This document shows, one piece after another, positions 12,741 through 21,028 of a stretch of DNA of 64,000 bases. The position numbers and the translations under genes were made by a program. The notes under the pieces were generated by a model. The model saw only the letters and a program-made list of their open reading frames with translations, did no database searches and had not been told where the DNA came from. Origin of the DNA: Thermatribacter velox (lineage in GTDB: Bacteria > Atribacterota > Atribacteria > Atribacterales > Thermatribacteraceae); the NCBI RefSeq assembly GCF_038396615.1, contig NZ_CP121689.1:1438001-1502000 (forward strand), given 5' to 3'. Positions within the stretch are counted from its first letter, which is position 1, and each line of letters starts with the position of its first letter.

Positions 12741-13307
12741 CTATTTTCCTTTACGCCAGAAGCGCAAGCTCGAAAAAACGCTTAAGCCACTTTGTAGTGG
12801 TGGGAACACACCTTTTGAGGCCATTCTTACATCCTCTACAGCGTAAAAGGCAGAAGGTGTACAGTTTTGAATTATTGCCATTGCCCTCCCCAGGTTTTTA
12901 CGATTGATAATTGTATAAATGATTTTGACCGGTCCCCGGGAGCCATGGCCATCCAGGATGGTGATCCCAAATCCCGACTGTTTCAAACTTTCAATGAGGT
13001 TATTCGCATTGCCTGAGACTATGACCCGCAACATGCAGAATCCAACTGCTAATTTTTCCTCAAAGCACATACCCAGGTAGGTGCCGGTTGCAAATCCGGC
13101 AGCGTAGGCGAAGTAAGCCAGCACATTGTCCAGGTTGCGCATAATCTGGGTTATAGCAGCAACCCAGATGAGCACCTCAAAAAAGCCCAGAACGGGAGCT
13201 AAACGGCGCATTCCTCTGGCTACCAGAATCACCCTCAAAGTCCCGATACTCACATCGGTTATTCTGGCTCCAAAAATCAGAAGTGAGGTCAGAACCATTC
13301 CTGTCAA
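12741..13307 (-). CDS. UPF0316 / DUF2179 membrane protein
   Basis: Up to 188 residues. Three N-terminal membrane helices (about residues 2-90) carry the family sequence RITDVSIGTLRVILVARG. A cytoplasmic DUF2179 domain follows (about 90-170, with GHGSRGPVKIIYTIINRKN). The biochemical role of the family is unknown. The start is uncertain: TTG at 13307 or ATG at 13298, neither well placed relative to a GGGGG site further upstream. Confidence 0.85.
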   Translation of the reverse strand: MTGMVLTSLLIFGARITDVSIGTLRVILVARGMRRLAPVLGFFEVLIWVAAITQIMRNLDNVLAYFAYAAGFATGTYLGMCFEEKLAVGFCMLRVIVSGNANNLIESLKQSGFGITILDGHGSRGPVKIIYTIINRKNLGRAMAIIQNCTPSAFYAVEDVRMASKGVFPPLQSGLSVFSSLRFWRKGK

Positions 13308-13651
13308 ATTACCAGTCAGAATAGAAACCCCCTTAAAGGACTAAAAACCAGTACTATCTTACTACAACAACATATATCGAACACCATACAGCAGGATTCA
13401 ATGGGGAAAAGATTTGCATAGGTGAGCGTGCCCGCGCAATGCTAAGCCGACAGGTTCTCGAGGTAGAACTTCCTCTGCTTTAGGTCCGGAGAGTCATTTT
13501 CGTTTTCCATAGAAATTTTTAAATTACTATATTTTCATATTATTATGTTTTCATTACCTATAGAAATGATGTATTATTATTGGCGTTGGTGTATTATTGT
13601 TATTAAAAATTTATTGGGAAAATGCCTATTTAAGAGAAGGGAGGGCAGATA
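13308..13651. other. AT-rich intergenic region with a GC-richer island
   Basis: This is the divergent gap between the UPF0316 gene (-) and the DsbD-like gene (+). Most of it is strongly AT-rich (13501-13620). At about 13401-13511 there is a GC-richer block whose ends (ATGGGGAAAA and TTTTCCAT) can pair, enclosing GTTCTACCTCGAGAAC-type hairpin sequence. I recognise no known RNA family. No convincing gene was found. Confidence 0.4.
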
Positions 13652-15328
13652 GTGAAAAAGCTTTTCGGGTTTACCATCATCCTTGTTCTGCTGGTTTTCA
13701 TCGTTGCATCGTTTGCCGCTGCTTATCAAATCACCATTCTGGGCAATCTTGATAAACCACCCGAAGAATTGCCCCGGGATAGCGCGTTTCTCATAGACAC
13801 AGGCAATCATGCTATGAGCGAAAAAGCCTGGTTGCAGATGCTTTCTGAACAAAAAATAGAATCAGTCGTGCTTCCCTCTCAAAAAGATTGGGAAAAGAGG
13901 AGTCAGACTTTAGAAAAGCTTGCCCAGGACCTGAAGATTGTAGTCACCAATCCTCCAGAAAACATAAAACAGGATTTCTTTTTACCCTGGTACGTGGTCA
14001 CTCACAACTATCACAAAACAGTCTTGCTTAACTTTTGGGAAAATGGCTCTCTGCCTGATTCGGAAGCGCTCAATGCCTTTCTCAAAAAAGAGAACCCAGA
14101 CCGGGTTGTGGTCGTAAGTGATAAAGCACTTGTCGAAAAGCTACTGGAGGAGCTCTCTGAATGGAGAGACCGGACCTCTGTGATTGTCAGAGAGGAAAGC
14201 CCTCAACCCCTGATTGACACTCTGGAAGTGAAAGAAAAGCCGGTGTTTCTCTTTTTCTATTCTTCGCGCTGTCCAGTGTGTCGCAAGATTAAAAACGAAA
14301 TAACGCCTCCGGTTTTCGCCAAATATCAGGACCAGATTAAAGTAGTGTATTTTGATTACGTCATAGAAAGCAACTATCGCAAGTTGGTCGAACTCGAGGA
14401 ATACTGGCGGGTAGAGGACAAAACTTCGGTGGAAATATTCTCGGAAATTGGTTACCTGGCTTCTGAAGACCTGGATAGCTATCCACAAAAGCTGGAAGAG
14501 TTTATCAAAAAAACCCTGGAGGGCCACTTCCCTCCAGGGCAAGAAAAACCTATACAGCAAGTCACCCGGACCAGCAAACTGGAAGAATATCTTTTTTCTC
14601 GTCTTAAGGGAGCTACGTTCTGGGTCATTGCAGGAGCTGGCCTTCTTGATGGTTTAAATCCCTGTGCCTTTGCCACCATAGTTTTCATGGTTAATCTCCT
14701 TTTTTTGCTGGGTCACGAACGGCGCAGAATTTTTGAAGTCGGCATCACCTACAGCATATCTGTTTATGTGACTTACTTCTTGCTCGGACTCTTTTTCTTC
14801 GAAATCTGGCAGCACCTTGGAAAGTACCATATTATCTCTCAGGTGGCTTATGGTGTCATGGCTGCCCTGCTTTTCCTTTTTGCATCCTTAAGCATCAAGG
14901 ATGCAATCCAGTACAAGAAAGAGCGAAGAGAAACTGGTTTTACCCTTGGCCTTCCCAAGAGCTGGCGCTTGAAGATTAACCAGTACTTAAAACAGAGTTT
15001 TGCCGAGCGACGCTTGATTATAGCGGCTCTTTTAAGTGGTGTGGTGGTTTCCTTCCTGGAAGCAGGTTGCACCGGGCAAATTTACTTCCCCATTATCATG
15101 CTTATCCATTCTGAAACCGCCTATCGAATCCGGGCCATCTTTTATCTTTTGCTTTATAACGCCTTTTTCATTATTCCCCTTTTTGCTGTTTTTCTGAGTG
15201 TGTATTTTGGCAGTCGCTCTAAAAAAATAGTTGAGTTTGGAAGAAGAAATATTCTCTTTTCAAAAATCGCTCTTGCGGCTTTATTCATAGTTCTTGGTAT
15301 CCTGCTTCTTGAGGGAGCTATATACTGA
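13652..15328 (+). CDS. Thioredoxin-domain plus DsbD/CcdA-like membrane thiol-redox protein
   Basis: 558 residues from a GTG with GGGAGG upstream. An N-terminal signal anchor (residues 4-24) is followed by an extracytoplasmic region. A thioredoxin-like domain (about 190-290) has C207-P-V-C210. A DsbD-like bundle of about 6-8 helices (320-558) carries the two transmembrane cysteines, C338 in GLNPCAF and C473 in EAGCTGQ. Such proteins pass electrons from cytoplasmic thioredoxin to extracytoplasmic thiols. Having the thioredoxin module before the bundle is the reverse of classical DsbD. The downstream neighbours encode Cys-containing secreted proteins, which may be the clients. Confidence 0.85.
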   Translation: MKKLFGFTIILVLLVFIVASFAAAYQITILGNLDKPPEELPRDSAFLIDTGNHAMSEKAWLQMLSEQKIESVVLPSQKDWEKRSQTLEKLAQDLKIVVTNPPENIKQDFFLPWYVVTHNYHKTVLLNFWENGSLPDSEALNAFLKKENPDRVVVVSDKALVEKLLEELSEWRDRTSVIVREESPQPLIDTLEVKEKPVFLFFYSSRCPVCRKIKNEITPPVFAKYQDQIKVVYFDYVIESNYRKLVELEEYWRVEDKTSVEIFSEIGYLASEDLDSYPQKLEEFIKKTLEGHFPPGQEKPIQQVTRTSKLEEYLFSRLKGATFWVIAGAGLLDGLNPCAFATIVFMVNLLFLLGHERRRIFEVGITYSISVYVTYFLLGLFFFEIWQHLGKYHIISQVAYGVMAALLFLFASLSIKDAIQYKKERRETGFTLGLPKSWRLKINQYLKQSFAERRLIIAALLSGVVVSFLEAGCTGQIYFPIIMLIHSETAYRIRAIFYLLLYNAFFIIPLFAVFLSVYFGSRSKKIVEFGRRNILFSKIALAALFIVLGILLLEGAIY

Positions 15329-15344
15329 CAGGGAGGGATGCAAG

Positions 15345-15890
15345 GTGAAGACTGTTTTTCTATTATTAGCAGTTTTTTGGACTGCTTTATTTTTGACAAT
15401 AACAGTCAGTGCCCAGGAAGAACTCATGCCAGTTACTGTTCTCAAAGTTCCCCGTCCCCACATAGTGCTTGCAGAGGTTTGCTGTAACGGTAAGATGCAA
15501 AAAGTAAGAATTAAACTGGCGGGAGTGAAGCCTCCACTTGGGAACTTCACTATATTTGAGCAGGGCAAGGCTTTCCTACGAGAACTGGTGCGGAACCAAG
15601 AAATCTATTTTGACTTTGCGACTGGGCACACACCGGAAGAAGAAATCTGGGTAGGCTTTCTATACCTCAGGTGTCGTTGCGAAGAAGGAGAAGAATGGAT
15701 TCTGATAAACGGAGAACTTATTAAAGAGGGTCTTGCTGAGGTGGACGTGGAAACAGCCGGAGAAAACCAGTTGCCGTATTTGCTATCCCTTGAAGAAGAA
15801 GCCAGAAACAGTCAAAAAGGCCTCTGGAAAACACGCAAACCTGAATCCCGCAAAAATAAAACCGAAGAATGTCCCAGCTGTGTCCGTTAA
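15345..15890 (+). CDS. Secreted SNase-like (thermonuclease-fold) protein, probably not a nuclease
   Basis: About 181 residues from the GTG at 15345 (GGGAGGG upstream, 16 bases after the previous gene). A signal peptide (about 1-21) precedes the domain. The layout resembles the staphylococcal-nuclease fold: VRIKLAGV, FLRELVRNQEIYFDF, ILINGELIKEGLAEVDV and a final EEARNSQKGLWK. The catalytic Asp usually found after the LAG strand and the D-K-Y-G-R segment with the second Arg are absent. Cys pairs are present (VCC, RCRC, CPSC). Binding or structural use is more likely than nuclease activity. Confidence 0.7.
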   Translation: MKTVFLLLAVFWTALFLTITVSAQEELMPVTVLKVPRPHIVLAEVCCNGKMQKVRIKLAGVKPPLGNFTIFEQGKAFLRELVRNQEIYFDFATGHTPEEEIWVGFLYLRCRCEEGEEWILINGELIKEGLAEVDVETAGENQLPYLLSLEEEARNSQKGLWKTRKPESRKNKTEECPSCVR

Positions 15891-16037
15891 GGAAGCTGAA
15901 CATACCCGAAATTCTGTGATATTTGCGCTCCAAAAGCAACTGTGACAGTTATTTATCAACCGTATCTCTTGATTTCTCGTTTTCTTACTTTCGTGCTAAA
16001 ATGGAATTAGCAAAAATGAATCTGGTGTCCAGAGATA

Positions 16038-17177
16038 ATGATGAATGAAAATCAAAGGGACATCTGGATATTCGTGCACACTCGCGAAGAAACCTTTGCA
16101 AAGCTGGCTGAGTCCACCAGGGCTGACGGAAGCTTTTTAAGGGACCCCTTAACACATCTTTTTTCGCGCTTATACTTTGAAGTTGAGCTGGAAAGGCTGG
16201 ACACAGAAAGGCAGTTGCCCCTCTCGATTGTAATGGCCGACCTGAATTACCTGAAATTGATAAATGATGCTTTCGGACACCGGGAAGGGGACCTTTTCCT
16301 CATTCAGGTAGCAGAAGGGCTGCGAAAAATATGTCGTAAGGAGGATATTGTTGCCAGAATAGGTGGGGATGAATTTGCCATCTTGCTCCCCAGAACCAAC
16401 CGGGAGCAAGCAGAGACGCTTATGAAGAGGTTTTCTGTGCATCGTCCTCCTGCCAGCTCAAAATGCCCTATTCCCATATCCTTGGCCTGGGGTATAGCTA
16501 CCAAAAGTCATCCCCAGGAAAGCGTTGAAGAGATTCTGAACCGAGCTGAGCAAGAGATGTATCACCAGAAAACCCTTACCAAAAGAAAGCTTGAGAAAGA
16601 AATTTTGGAATTGATAAAGAAATGCCTGGAGGAAAAATTATACCCGGTTGAACCTCGTTTTCCGGTCTTTCGCAAAATAAGTCTGGGGTTAAGCCTGGCA
16701 ACTGCAATGGGACTTTCTTCAGAAAGCAAGGAACTGTTCGTCAAGCTTTTGGTTTTCCACGACCTGGGAAAGCTGAGCATTTCCCCAGAAATCCTGAAAA
16801 AGCCTGCTTCTGAGCTCAATCCTGCTGAATGGCAAACCATTCGAGAACATCCAGAGAGAGGATACCGAATTGCTTCCCAGCTCCTGGAACTTGCGCCCAT
16901 CGGCGAAGCTATCCTCTCCTTCAGAGAACGTTGGGATGGCAAAGGCTATCCCCAGGGCCTGAAAAGAGAAGAAATTCCACTGCTTTCCCGAATGGGTTCA
17001 GTAGTCAATGCATATGAGGCAATGGTAATGGGCAGGCCTTACCGACCTCCATTGATTTCTGAGCAAGCGCTGGAAGAAATCCAAAAACATGCAGGGACCG
17101 CTTTTGACCCCCAGGTCGTTTCAAAGTTTACCGAAACAATGCAACTCGAAGCTTCTGGTAACTGTTCCGTCCTGTAA
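16038..17177 (+). CDS. GGDEF-HD signalling protein (c-di-GMP)
   Basis: 379 residues with no membrane segment. A short N-terminal region leads into a GGDEF diguanylate cyclase domain (about 35-185) with an intact RIGGDEF active site and an RKED inhibitory I-site just upstream. The C-terminal HD domain (about 195-365) has VFHDLGK, HPERGYRIA and RWDGKGYP. It resembles HD-GYP phosphodiesterases but lacks the double His of HHExxDGxGYP. It may therefore make c-di-GMP and have altered or no hydrolysis. The gene is 147 bases after the nuclease-like gene. Confidence 0.9.
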   Translation: MMNENQRDIWIFVHTREETFAKLAESTRADGSFLRDPLTHLFSRLYFEVELERLDTERQLPLSIVMADLNYLKLINDAFGHREGDLFLIQVAEGLRKICRKEDIVARIGGDEFAILLPRTNREQAETLMKRFSVHRPPASSKCPIPISLAWGIATKSHPQESVEEILNRAEQEMYHQKTLTKRKLEKEILELIKKCLEEKLYPVEPRFPVFRKISLGLSLATAMGLSSESKELFVKLLVFHDLGKLSISPEILKKPASELNPAEWQTIREHPERGYRIASQLLELAPIGEAILSFRERWDGKGYPQGLKREEIPLLSRMGSVVNAYEAMVMGRPYRPPLISEQALEEIQKHAGTAFDPQVVSKFTETMQLEASGNCSVL

Positions 17178-17271
17178 CGCACAATGAATAGCGCTGAGAA
17201 AATCTGGTTTGTCTAAAGCCTCAAAATAGAGTTATTGGTCAATACGATTTCTAACAAAGGAGGGCGATTCC

Positions 17272-17661
17272 GTGCGGGCTCCAAAAATGGTGTCATTCTT
17301 GATTCTAACTGTATGCCTCGGTGTTTTTTCTGTTTTCAATTCTGGCTGTCTTTTCACGGCTCTGGGCTCTCCGAACCCAGAAAGCACCTCTCAGGCCGAT
17401 GCCCAGCAATCCTCCATAGATACCCTTTCTTGTCTTGAGGACTGTCTCAGCTTTTGTGCTCAGTGGTGTGAAGGTTGCACAGTGTGCAGTTGTGAGGAAG
17501 GAAGCGTCGTGCTGGATGGGACAACCTGCCTTAGCCAGTGTTCCGCTTTTTGTGAGGAATGGTACAGCGTTTGTCAGCAGTGTGAAGAAGAGCCCTGTCA
17601 AGCCTGTCAGGAGCCACCAGAAAATGAAGCAGGTTGTTCTACTGGGAACTGTCCTCTTTAA
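17272..17661 (+). CDS. Cysteine-rich secreted protein, probable lipoprotein
   Basis: 129 residues from a GTG with AAGGAGG eight bases upstream. The signal peptide ends in FNSGC, an imperfect lipobox. The mature part has about 17 cysteines. It contains an internal duplication: CLEDCLSFCAQWCEGCTVC and CLSQCSAFCEEWYSVCQQC. Acidic residues are common and basic ones scarce. Disulfide cross-linking or metal binding is plausible. I recognise no named family. It lies downstream of the GGDEF-HD gene and 81 bases before a 43-residue membrane peptide. Confidence 0.75.
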   Translation: MRAPKMVSFLILTVCLGVFSVFNSGCLFTALGSPNPESTSQADAQQSSIDTLSCLEDCLSFCAQWCEGCTVCSCEEGSVVLDGTTCLSQCSAFCEEWYSVCQQCEEEPCQACQEPPENEAGCSTGNCPL

Positions 17662-17742
17662 AAGAGCGGAACAAGGTAACGGCAGTTGTTTTGAAAATGA
17701 GCACCTGTGGAGTTATTCATTAATCAAGAAAGGGAAAGAGCG

Positions 17743-17874
17743 ATGAAAAACAAGGTTTTGTGGTTTTCCTTCCTGGCGTTTATAGCCATAACGGCAGCTT
17801 CTTTTTATCTTCTTTATACCGCTTTACACCTTTTGCAAGAGATGCAGAAACAAGCCTTCTTTGGTGCGCCATGA
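17743..17874 (+). CDS. Small single-span membrane protein (43 residues)
   Basis: ATG at 17743, TGA at 17872-17874, with AAAGGG upstream at a suitable distance. The product begins MKNKVLWFSFLAFIAITAAS, continues as one long hydrophobic helix to about residue 32, and ends QEMQKQAFFGAP. The basic N-terminus predicts the C-terminus outside. It has no recognised family. It is co-oriented with the Cys-rich gene and may be a partner or anchor for it. Confidence 0.55.
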   Translation: MKNKVLWFSFLAFIAITAASFYLLYTALHLLQEMQKQAFFGAP

Positions 17875-18035
17875 GAAAACCGAATATATATAGCTCCTCC
17901 TTTTCTGGTAGGAAACTGTCGGCTTTTATTTACCAGGGTTAGTTTTAAAGGACACCCTGCTCCACATTTCCCTAAAAAAGAAAGGATAGCCTTCACAGCA
18001 ACGATTTCTCGGAAAGATAAAAACTCAAATTTTTA

Positions 18036-18065
18036 TTGATGTTTTGGTATCTGTTATTGTATACT
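18036..18065 (+). promoter_or_regulatory. Promoter of riboswitch-pdxST
   Basis: TTGATG (18036-18041), an 18-base spacer, then TATACT (18060-18065). Transcription would start near 18072, about 25 bases before the aptamer. The interval 17875-18035 holds nothing else that I recognise. Confidence 0.6.
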
Positions 18066-18096
18066 CACTGCAAACAGAATATGGAAGAAATTTTCA

Positions 18097-18237
18097 AACC
18101 TTCGGGGCAGGGTGAGGAGGAAATCCTCCAATTCCCGACCGGTGGTGATGCCCCCTCGAGGGGACGAGCCCATCAGCCTCAGCGGTTGAACCGGTGAGAA
18201 TCCGGTGCCGACGGTATAGTCCGAATGAGCGAAGGTT
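18097..18237 (+). ncRNA. FMN riboswitch (RFN element), diverged, upstream of pdxS
   Basis: The core includes GGGGCAGGGTGAGGAGG, ATTCCCGACCGG, GAGCCCATCAGC, ACCGGTGAGAATCCGG, GCCGACGGTATAGTCCG and AATGAGCGAAGG. P1 is AACCTTCG (18097-18104) with CGAAGGTT (18230-18237). Compared with the usual consensus, the segment after P3 reads CCATCAGC in place of CCGCGAGC, and the last core motif reads CCGAATG in place of CCGGATG. The adenine that stacks on FMN in the Fusobacterium structure appears retained (alignment by eye). A terminator follows, so the expected mode is transcription attenuation. Confidence 0.9.
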
Positions 18238-18250
18238 AATATTTGTTTTT

Positions 18251-18281
18251 AAGGCCCCAACGAAGGTTGGGGCCTTTTTTT
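18251..18281 (+). terminator. Riboswitch expression-platform terminator
   Basis: AAGGCCCCAAC, loop GAAG, GTTGGGGCCTT, then seven or more T residues. It contains a second copy of CGAAGGTT (18261-18268), identical to the 3' strand of aptamer P1, so the P1 5' strand can choose between aptamer and antiterminator pairing. Confidence 0.9.
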
Positions 18282-18305
18282 ATCAGAAAGGGAGGTCTTT
18301 GCAAA

Positions 18306-19181
18306 ATGCAGAAAGGAAGCTGGATAGTCAAAAGGGGCTTTGCAGAAATGCTTAAAAACGGGGTTATCATGGATGTAACCACTCCTGAACAAGCTCGCAT
18401 TGCAGAAGACGCAGGAGCAGTAGCTGTGATGGCTCTCGAGCGGGTGCCTGCGGATATCCGTCGGGAAGGCGGAGTAGCTCGTATGGCATCAATCGAAAAA
18501 ATCGTTTCCATCATGGAGGCTGTGTCCATTCCGGTCATGGCAAAAGTGCGTATTGGACATATTGCAGAAGCACGGGTTCTCGAAGCGTTAGGAGTGGATT
18601 TTATTGATGAAAGCGAGGTGCTTACTCCCGCTGACGAAGAATGCCATATCGACAAAAATGTTTTCACCGTACCCTTTGTTTGTGGTGCTCGAGACCTGGG
18701 AGAAGCCCTAAGAAAAATCCAGGAAGGTGCAGCGATGATTCGAACAAAGGGGGAAGCTGGAACGGGAAATGTTGTTGAAGCCGTTCGTCACATGAGGAGA
18801 ATGGTGCGAGAAATCAATTATGTGTGTACCTTACCATCTGAGGAACTTCCTCGAGTAGCTAAAGAAATGGGTGTGTCTGTTGCTCTTCTTGAAGAAGTCC
18901 GTAAGGAAAAACGCCTTCCTGTAGTGAATTTTGCCGCTGGTGGGATTGCAACACCCCAGGACGCTGCCCTCATGCGGATGCTTGGAGCTGATGGCATTTT
19001 TGTCGGTTCCGGCATCTTCAAATCTGAAAACCCAGCGGTTTTTGCTCAAAAGATTGTGCAGGCTTGCGCTTTCTTCGACGATCCCAAAGTACTTCTTGAA
19101 GCATGTAAAGGCATCGAAGGGGCTATGAAGGGTTGTAGTACAGAAGAGCTTCAACTCTCTTTACAAGAACGGGGGTGGTAA
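18306..19181 (+). CDS. pdxS: Pyridoxal 5'-phosphate synthase, synthase subunit PdxS
   Basis: 291 residues from the ATG at 18306 (GGGAGG ten bases upstream). It has the characteristic [16 protein letters not shown] with the ribose-phosphate-binding region, [27 protein letters not shown] with the catalytic Lys, and [30 protein letters not shown]. PdxS joins ribose 5-phosphate, glyceraldehyde 3-phosphate and ammonia to make PLP, in a 24-subunit complex with PdxT. It lies 25 bases after the riboswitch terminator. Confidence 0.98.
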   Translation: MQKGSWIVKRGFAEMLKNGVIMDVTTPEQARIAEDAGAVAVMALERVPADIRREGGVARMASIEKIVSIMEAVSIPVMAKVRIGHIAEARVLEALGVDFIDESEVLTPADEECHIDKNVFTVPFVCGARDLGEALRKIQEGAAMIRTKGEAGTGNVVEAVRHMRRMVREINYVCTLPSEELPRVAKEMGVSVALLEEVRKEKRLPVVNFAAGGIATPQDAALMRMLGADGIFVGSGIFKSENPAVFAQKIVQACAFFDDPKVLLEACKGIEGAMKGCSTEELQLSLQERGW

Positions 19182-19184
19182 ACA

Positions 19185-19763
19185 ATGAAAATTGGTATTC
19201 TTGGTTTTCAGGGAGGAATTAAAGAACATGAAAGAATGCTAAAACAGCTTGGAGTGGAAACTCGTCGGATACGCTATATCCAGGACCTTGATAAAATAGA
19301 TGCCATGATTCTTCCTGGTGGAGAAAGCACCACAATGGGCATTTTTCTACATAATTCTGGCCTTTTAAAACCCCTAAAAGAAGCAGTCGAAAAGGGTATG
19401 CCTGTATTGGCCACTTGCGCAGGCTTGATACTACTTGCTCAAGAAGTTGAAGGATTGAGCTTTGCTTCACTGAAGGTACTTCCAGTCAGGGTACGAAGAA
19501 ATGCTTACGGGAGACAAAAAGAAAGTTTTACTACTCAAATCAACCTTTCTTTTGATAAGGCAAGACCCTTCCCAGGCGTTTTTATCCGAGCTCCCAAAAT
19601 AGAAAAAACGCTTGAGGATAAAGTAGAGGTACTTTCCTTTCTTGAGGAACAGCCAGTAATGATTCGGTACGGCAAGATAATTGGTTGTACGTTTCATCCC
19701 GAACTTACATCTGATACCAGAGTGCACAAGTATTTTCTACAAGTAATCTCCGCAAAAAACTGA
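19185..19763 (+). CDS. pdxT: Pyridoxal 5'-phosphate synthase, glutaminase subunit PdxT
   Basis: 192 residues. It is a class I glutamine amidotransferase with GFQGGIKEH at the N-terminus, LPGGESTTMG, the nucleophile Cys in ATCAGLILLA, and the His-Glu pair in CTFHPEL. It supplies ammonia to PdxS. The start is three bases after the pdxS stop, so the two form one operon under the FMN riboswitch. Confidence 0.97.
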   Translation: MKIGILGFQGGIKEHERMLKQLGVETRRIRYIQDLDKIDAMILPGGESTTMGIFLHNSGLLKPLKEAVEKGMPVLATCAGLILLAQEVEGLSFASLKVLPVRVRRNAYGRQKESFTTQINLSFDKARPFPGVFIRAPKIEKTLEDKVEVLSFLEEQPVMIRYGKIIGCTFHPELTSDTRVHKYFLQVISAKN

Positions 19764-19795
19764 TACGCTTAAATAATTGCTTTTAAAACTTGACA

Positions 19796-19831
19796 AAAAG
19801 GCTCACCTCCTGTGTTCTCGGGTGAGCCTTT
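19796..19831 (-). terminator. Terminator, probably bidirectional (tRNA-Arg and pdxT)
   Basis: A hairpin of AAAGGCTCACC and GGGTGAGCCTTT. The T-run is stronger on the minus strand, about 105 bases past the tRNA 3' end. It also lies 33 bases after the pdxT stop. Confidence 0.75.
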
Positions 19832-19935
19832 CAAGCACTACGGACTCGTACTTTTTAAGGCAGAAAAACCGCCTTTTGCAAAAAGAGGGACTTTCCTTTC
19901 TCGCAGGCTTGTGAAGCGGGTTTCAGCACTTCTGG

Positions 19936-20009
<74 letters not shown>

Positions 20010-20125
20010 ACCAACAAATCTTTACCGTTTTTTACCTCTTTGAAATATATTACTATTTATTCGAAAAGTCAACAGGTGCCAGGTTCCTGAACAGTCCAAA
20101 AACAGGGAAAACCACATCTGGTTCT

Positions 20126-21028
20126 TTAAATAGAATACCCGGTTTCCTCAAGGACCGCTTTCAGCTTTTCTCGTAACTTCTCTACTTCGGAAAAAGAAAG
20201 AGTCCGCAGGGGAAAGCGCATAAAGCCACCACCGAAACCACGTATTGCCAGTGCAGCCTTTAAGGTCGCCAAACTGGCTCCCTCTCCCAGCGCTTTAGAT
20301 ATGGCAATCAGCTTGCGTTGCAAAATCTGGGCTTTTGCATACTCACGCTTTTGAAAAGCCTGCCAGACATCCAGGAAAGGCTCTGGAAAAACTCCTCCCG
20401 GGCCAGTTACCGAGCCATGGGCACCAAAAATCAACACCGAAAGAAAGAGCCGATCGCAACCCACTATTACTCTGAACCCAGCAGAAGAGGAAAGGATGTA
20501 CTCAGATATGGTATTGAAGCTACCGCTTGAATCCTTAATGCCCACTATGTTGGGGAATTCCTGCCCCAAACGGGCAACCGTAGATGCCGAAAGGTTGTTG
20601 CCGGTAAGAGAAGGGATGTTATAAAGGTAAAGCGGAAAATCTTCAAACTTGCGGGCTAACGAAGCGTAATAATGGTACAGTTCCTCCTGAGTGTAGGAAT
20701 AGTAAAAGGGAGTTACCACACCTGCTCCGTCAACACCCAGAGAACGAGCATGCTCAATCAACTCACAAGTATCTTCAAAGTTGACAGTGCCACAGTGAGC
20801 AACAATGGTCATTTTCCCTTCATTCGCAGAAACTATGGTCTCAAGAACCTTTTTCCGCTCTTCCAGAGATAAAATCTGTGCTTCCGCAGTAGTACCGCAG
20901 GCAAAAATTCCATGCACTCCCTTGGCAATCAAAAATTTCATATATTCCCTCAGAGCGCCATGGTCAACCCGACCCTGAGCATCAAATGGTGTCAGGTGGG
21001 CAACAACAACACCTTCCAGTAACCTCAT
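20126..21028 (-). CDS. Dihydrodipicolinate synthase/N-acetylneuraminate lyase family aldolase
   Basis: 300 residues from the ATG at 21028, which has AGGAGAG upstream and overlaps the tctA stop as ATGA. It is a TIM-barrel class I aldolase with [27 protein letters not shown] (the catalytic Tyr) and GIKDSSG with the Schiff-base Lys. Its position as the last gene of a TctABC transporter operon suggests catabolism of an imported carboxylate or sugar acid and not lysine synthesis, since no lysine genes are near. The exact substrate is not deducible. Confidence 0.88.
   Translation of the reverse strand: MRLLEGVVVAHLTPFDAQGRVDHGALREYMKFLIAKGVHGIFACGTTAEAQILSLEERKKVLETIVSANEGKMTIVAHCGTVNFEDTCELIEHARSLGVDGAGVVTPFYYSYTQEELYHYYASLARKFEDFPLYLYNIPSLTGNNLSASTVARLGQEFPNIVGIKDSSGSFNTISEYILSSSAGFRVIVGCDRLFLSVLIFGAHGSVTGPGGVFPEPFLDVWQAFQKREYAKAQILQRKLIAISKALGEGASLATLKAALAIRGFGGGFMRFPLRTLSFSEVEKLREKLKAVLEETGYSI

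Noticed and set aside
13345-13511. Minus-strand 22-codon frame with an in-frame TAG near HCAG, resembling a heavy-metal-binding domain fragment
   Set aside because: No ribosome site, very short, and the resemblance is too weak to call a gene or pseudogene.
18236-18667. 143-codon minus-strand frame opposite pdxS
   Set aside because: Shadow of pdxS with low-complexity composition.
20126-21028. Annotation as lysine-pathway DapA
   Set aside because: Context is a TctABC operon with no lysine genes, so only the family name is supported.
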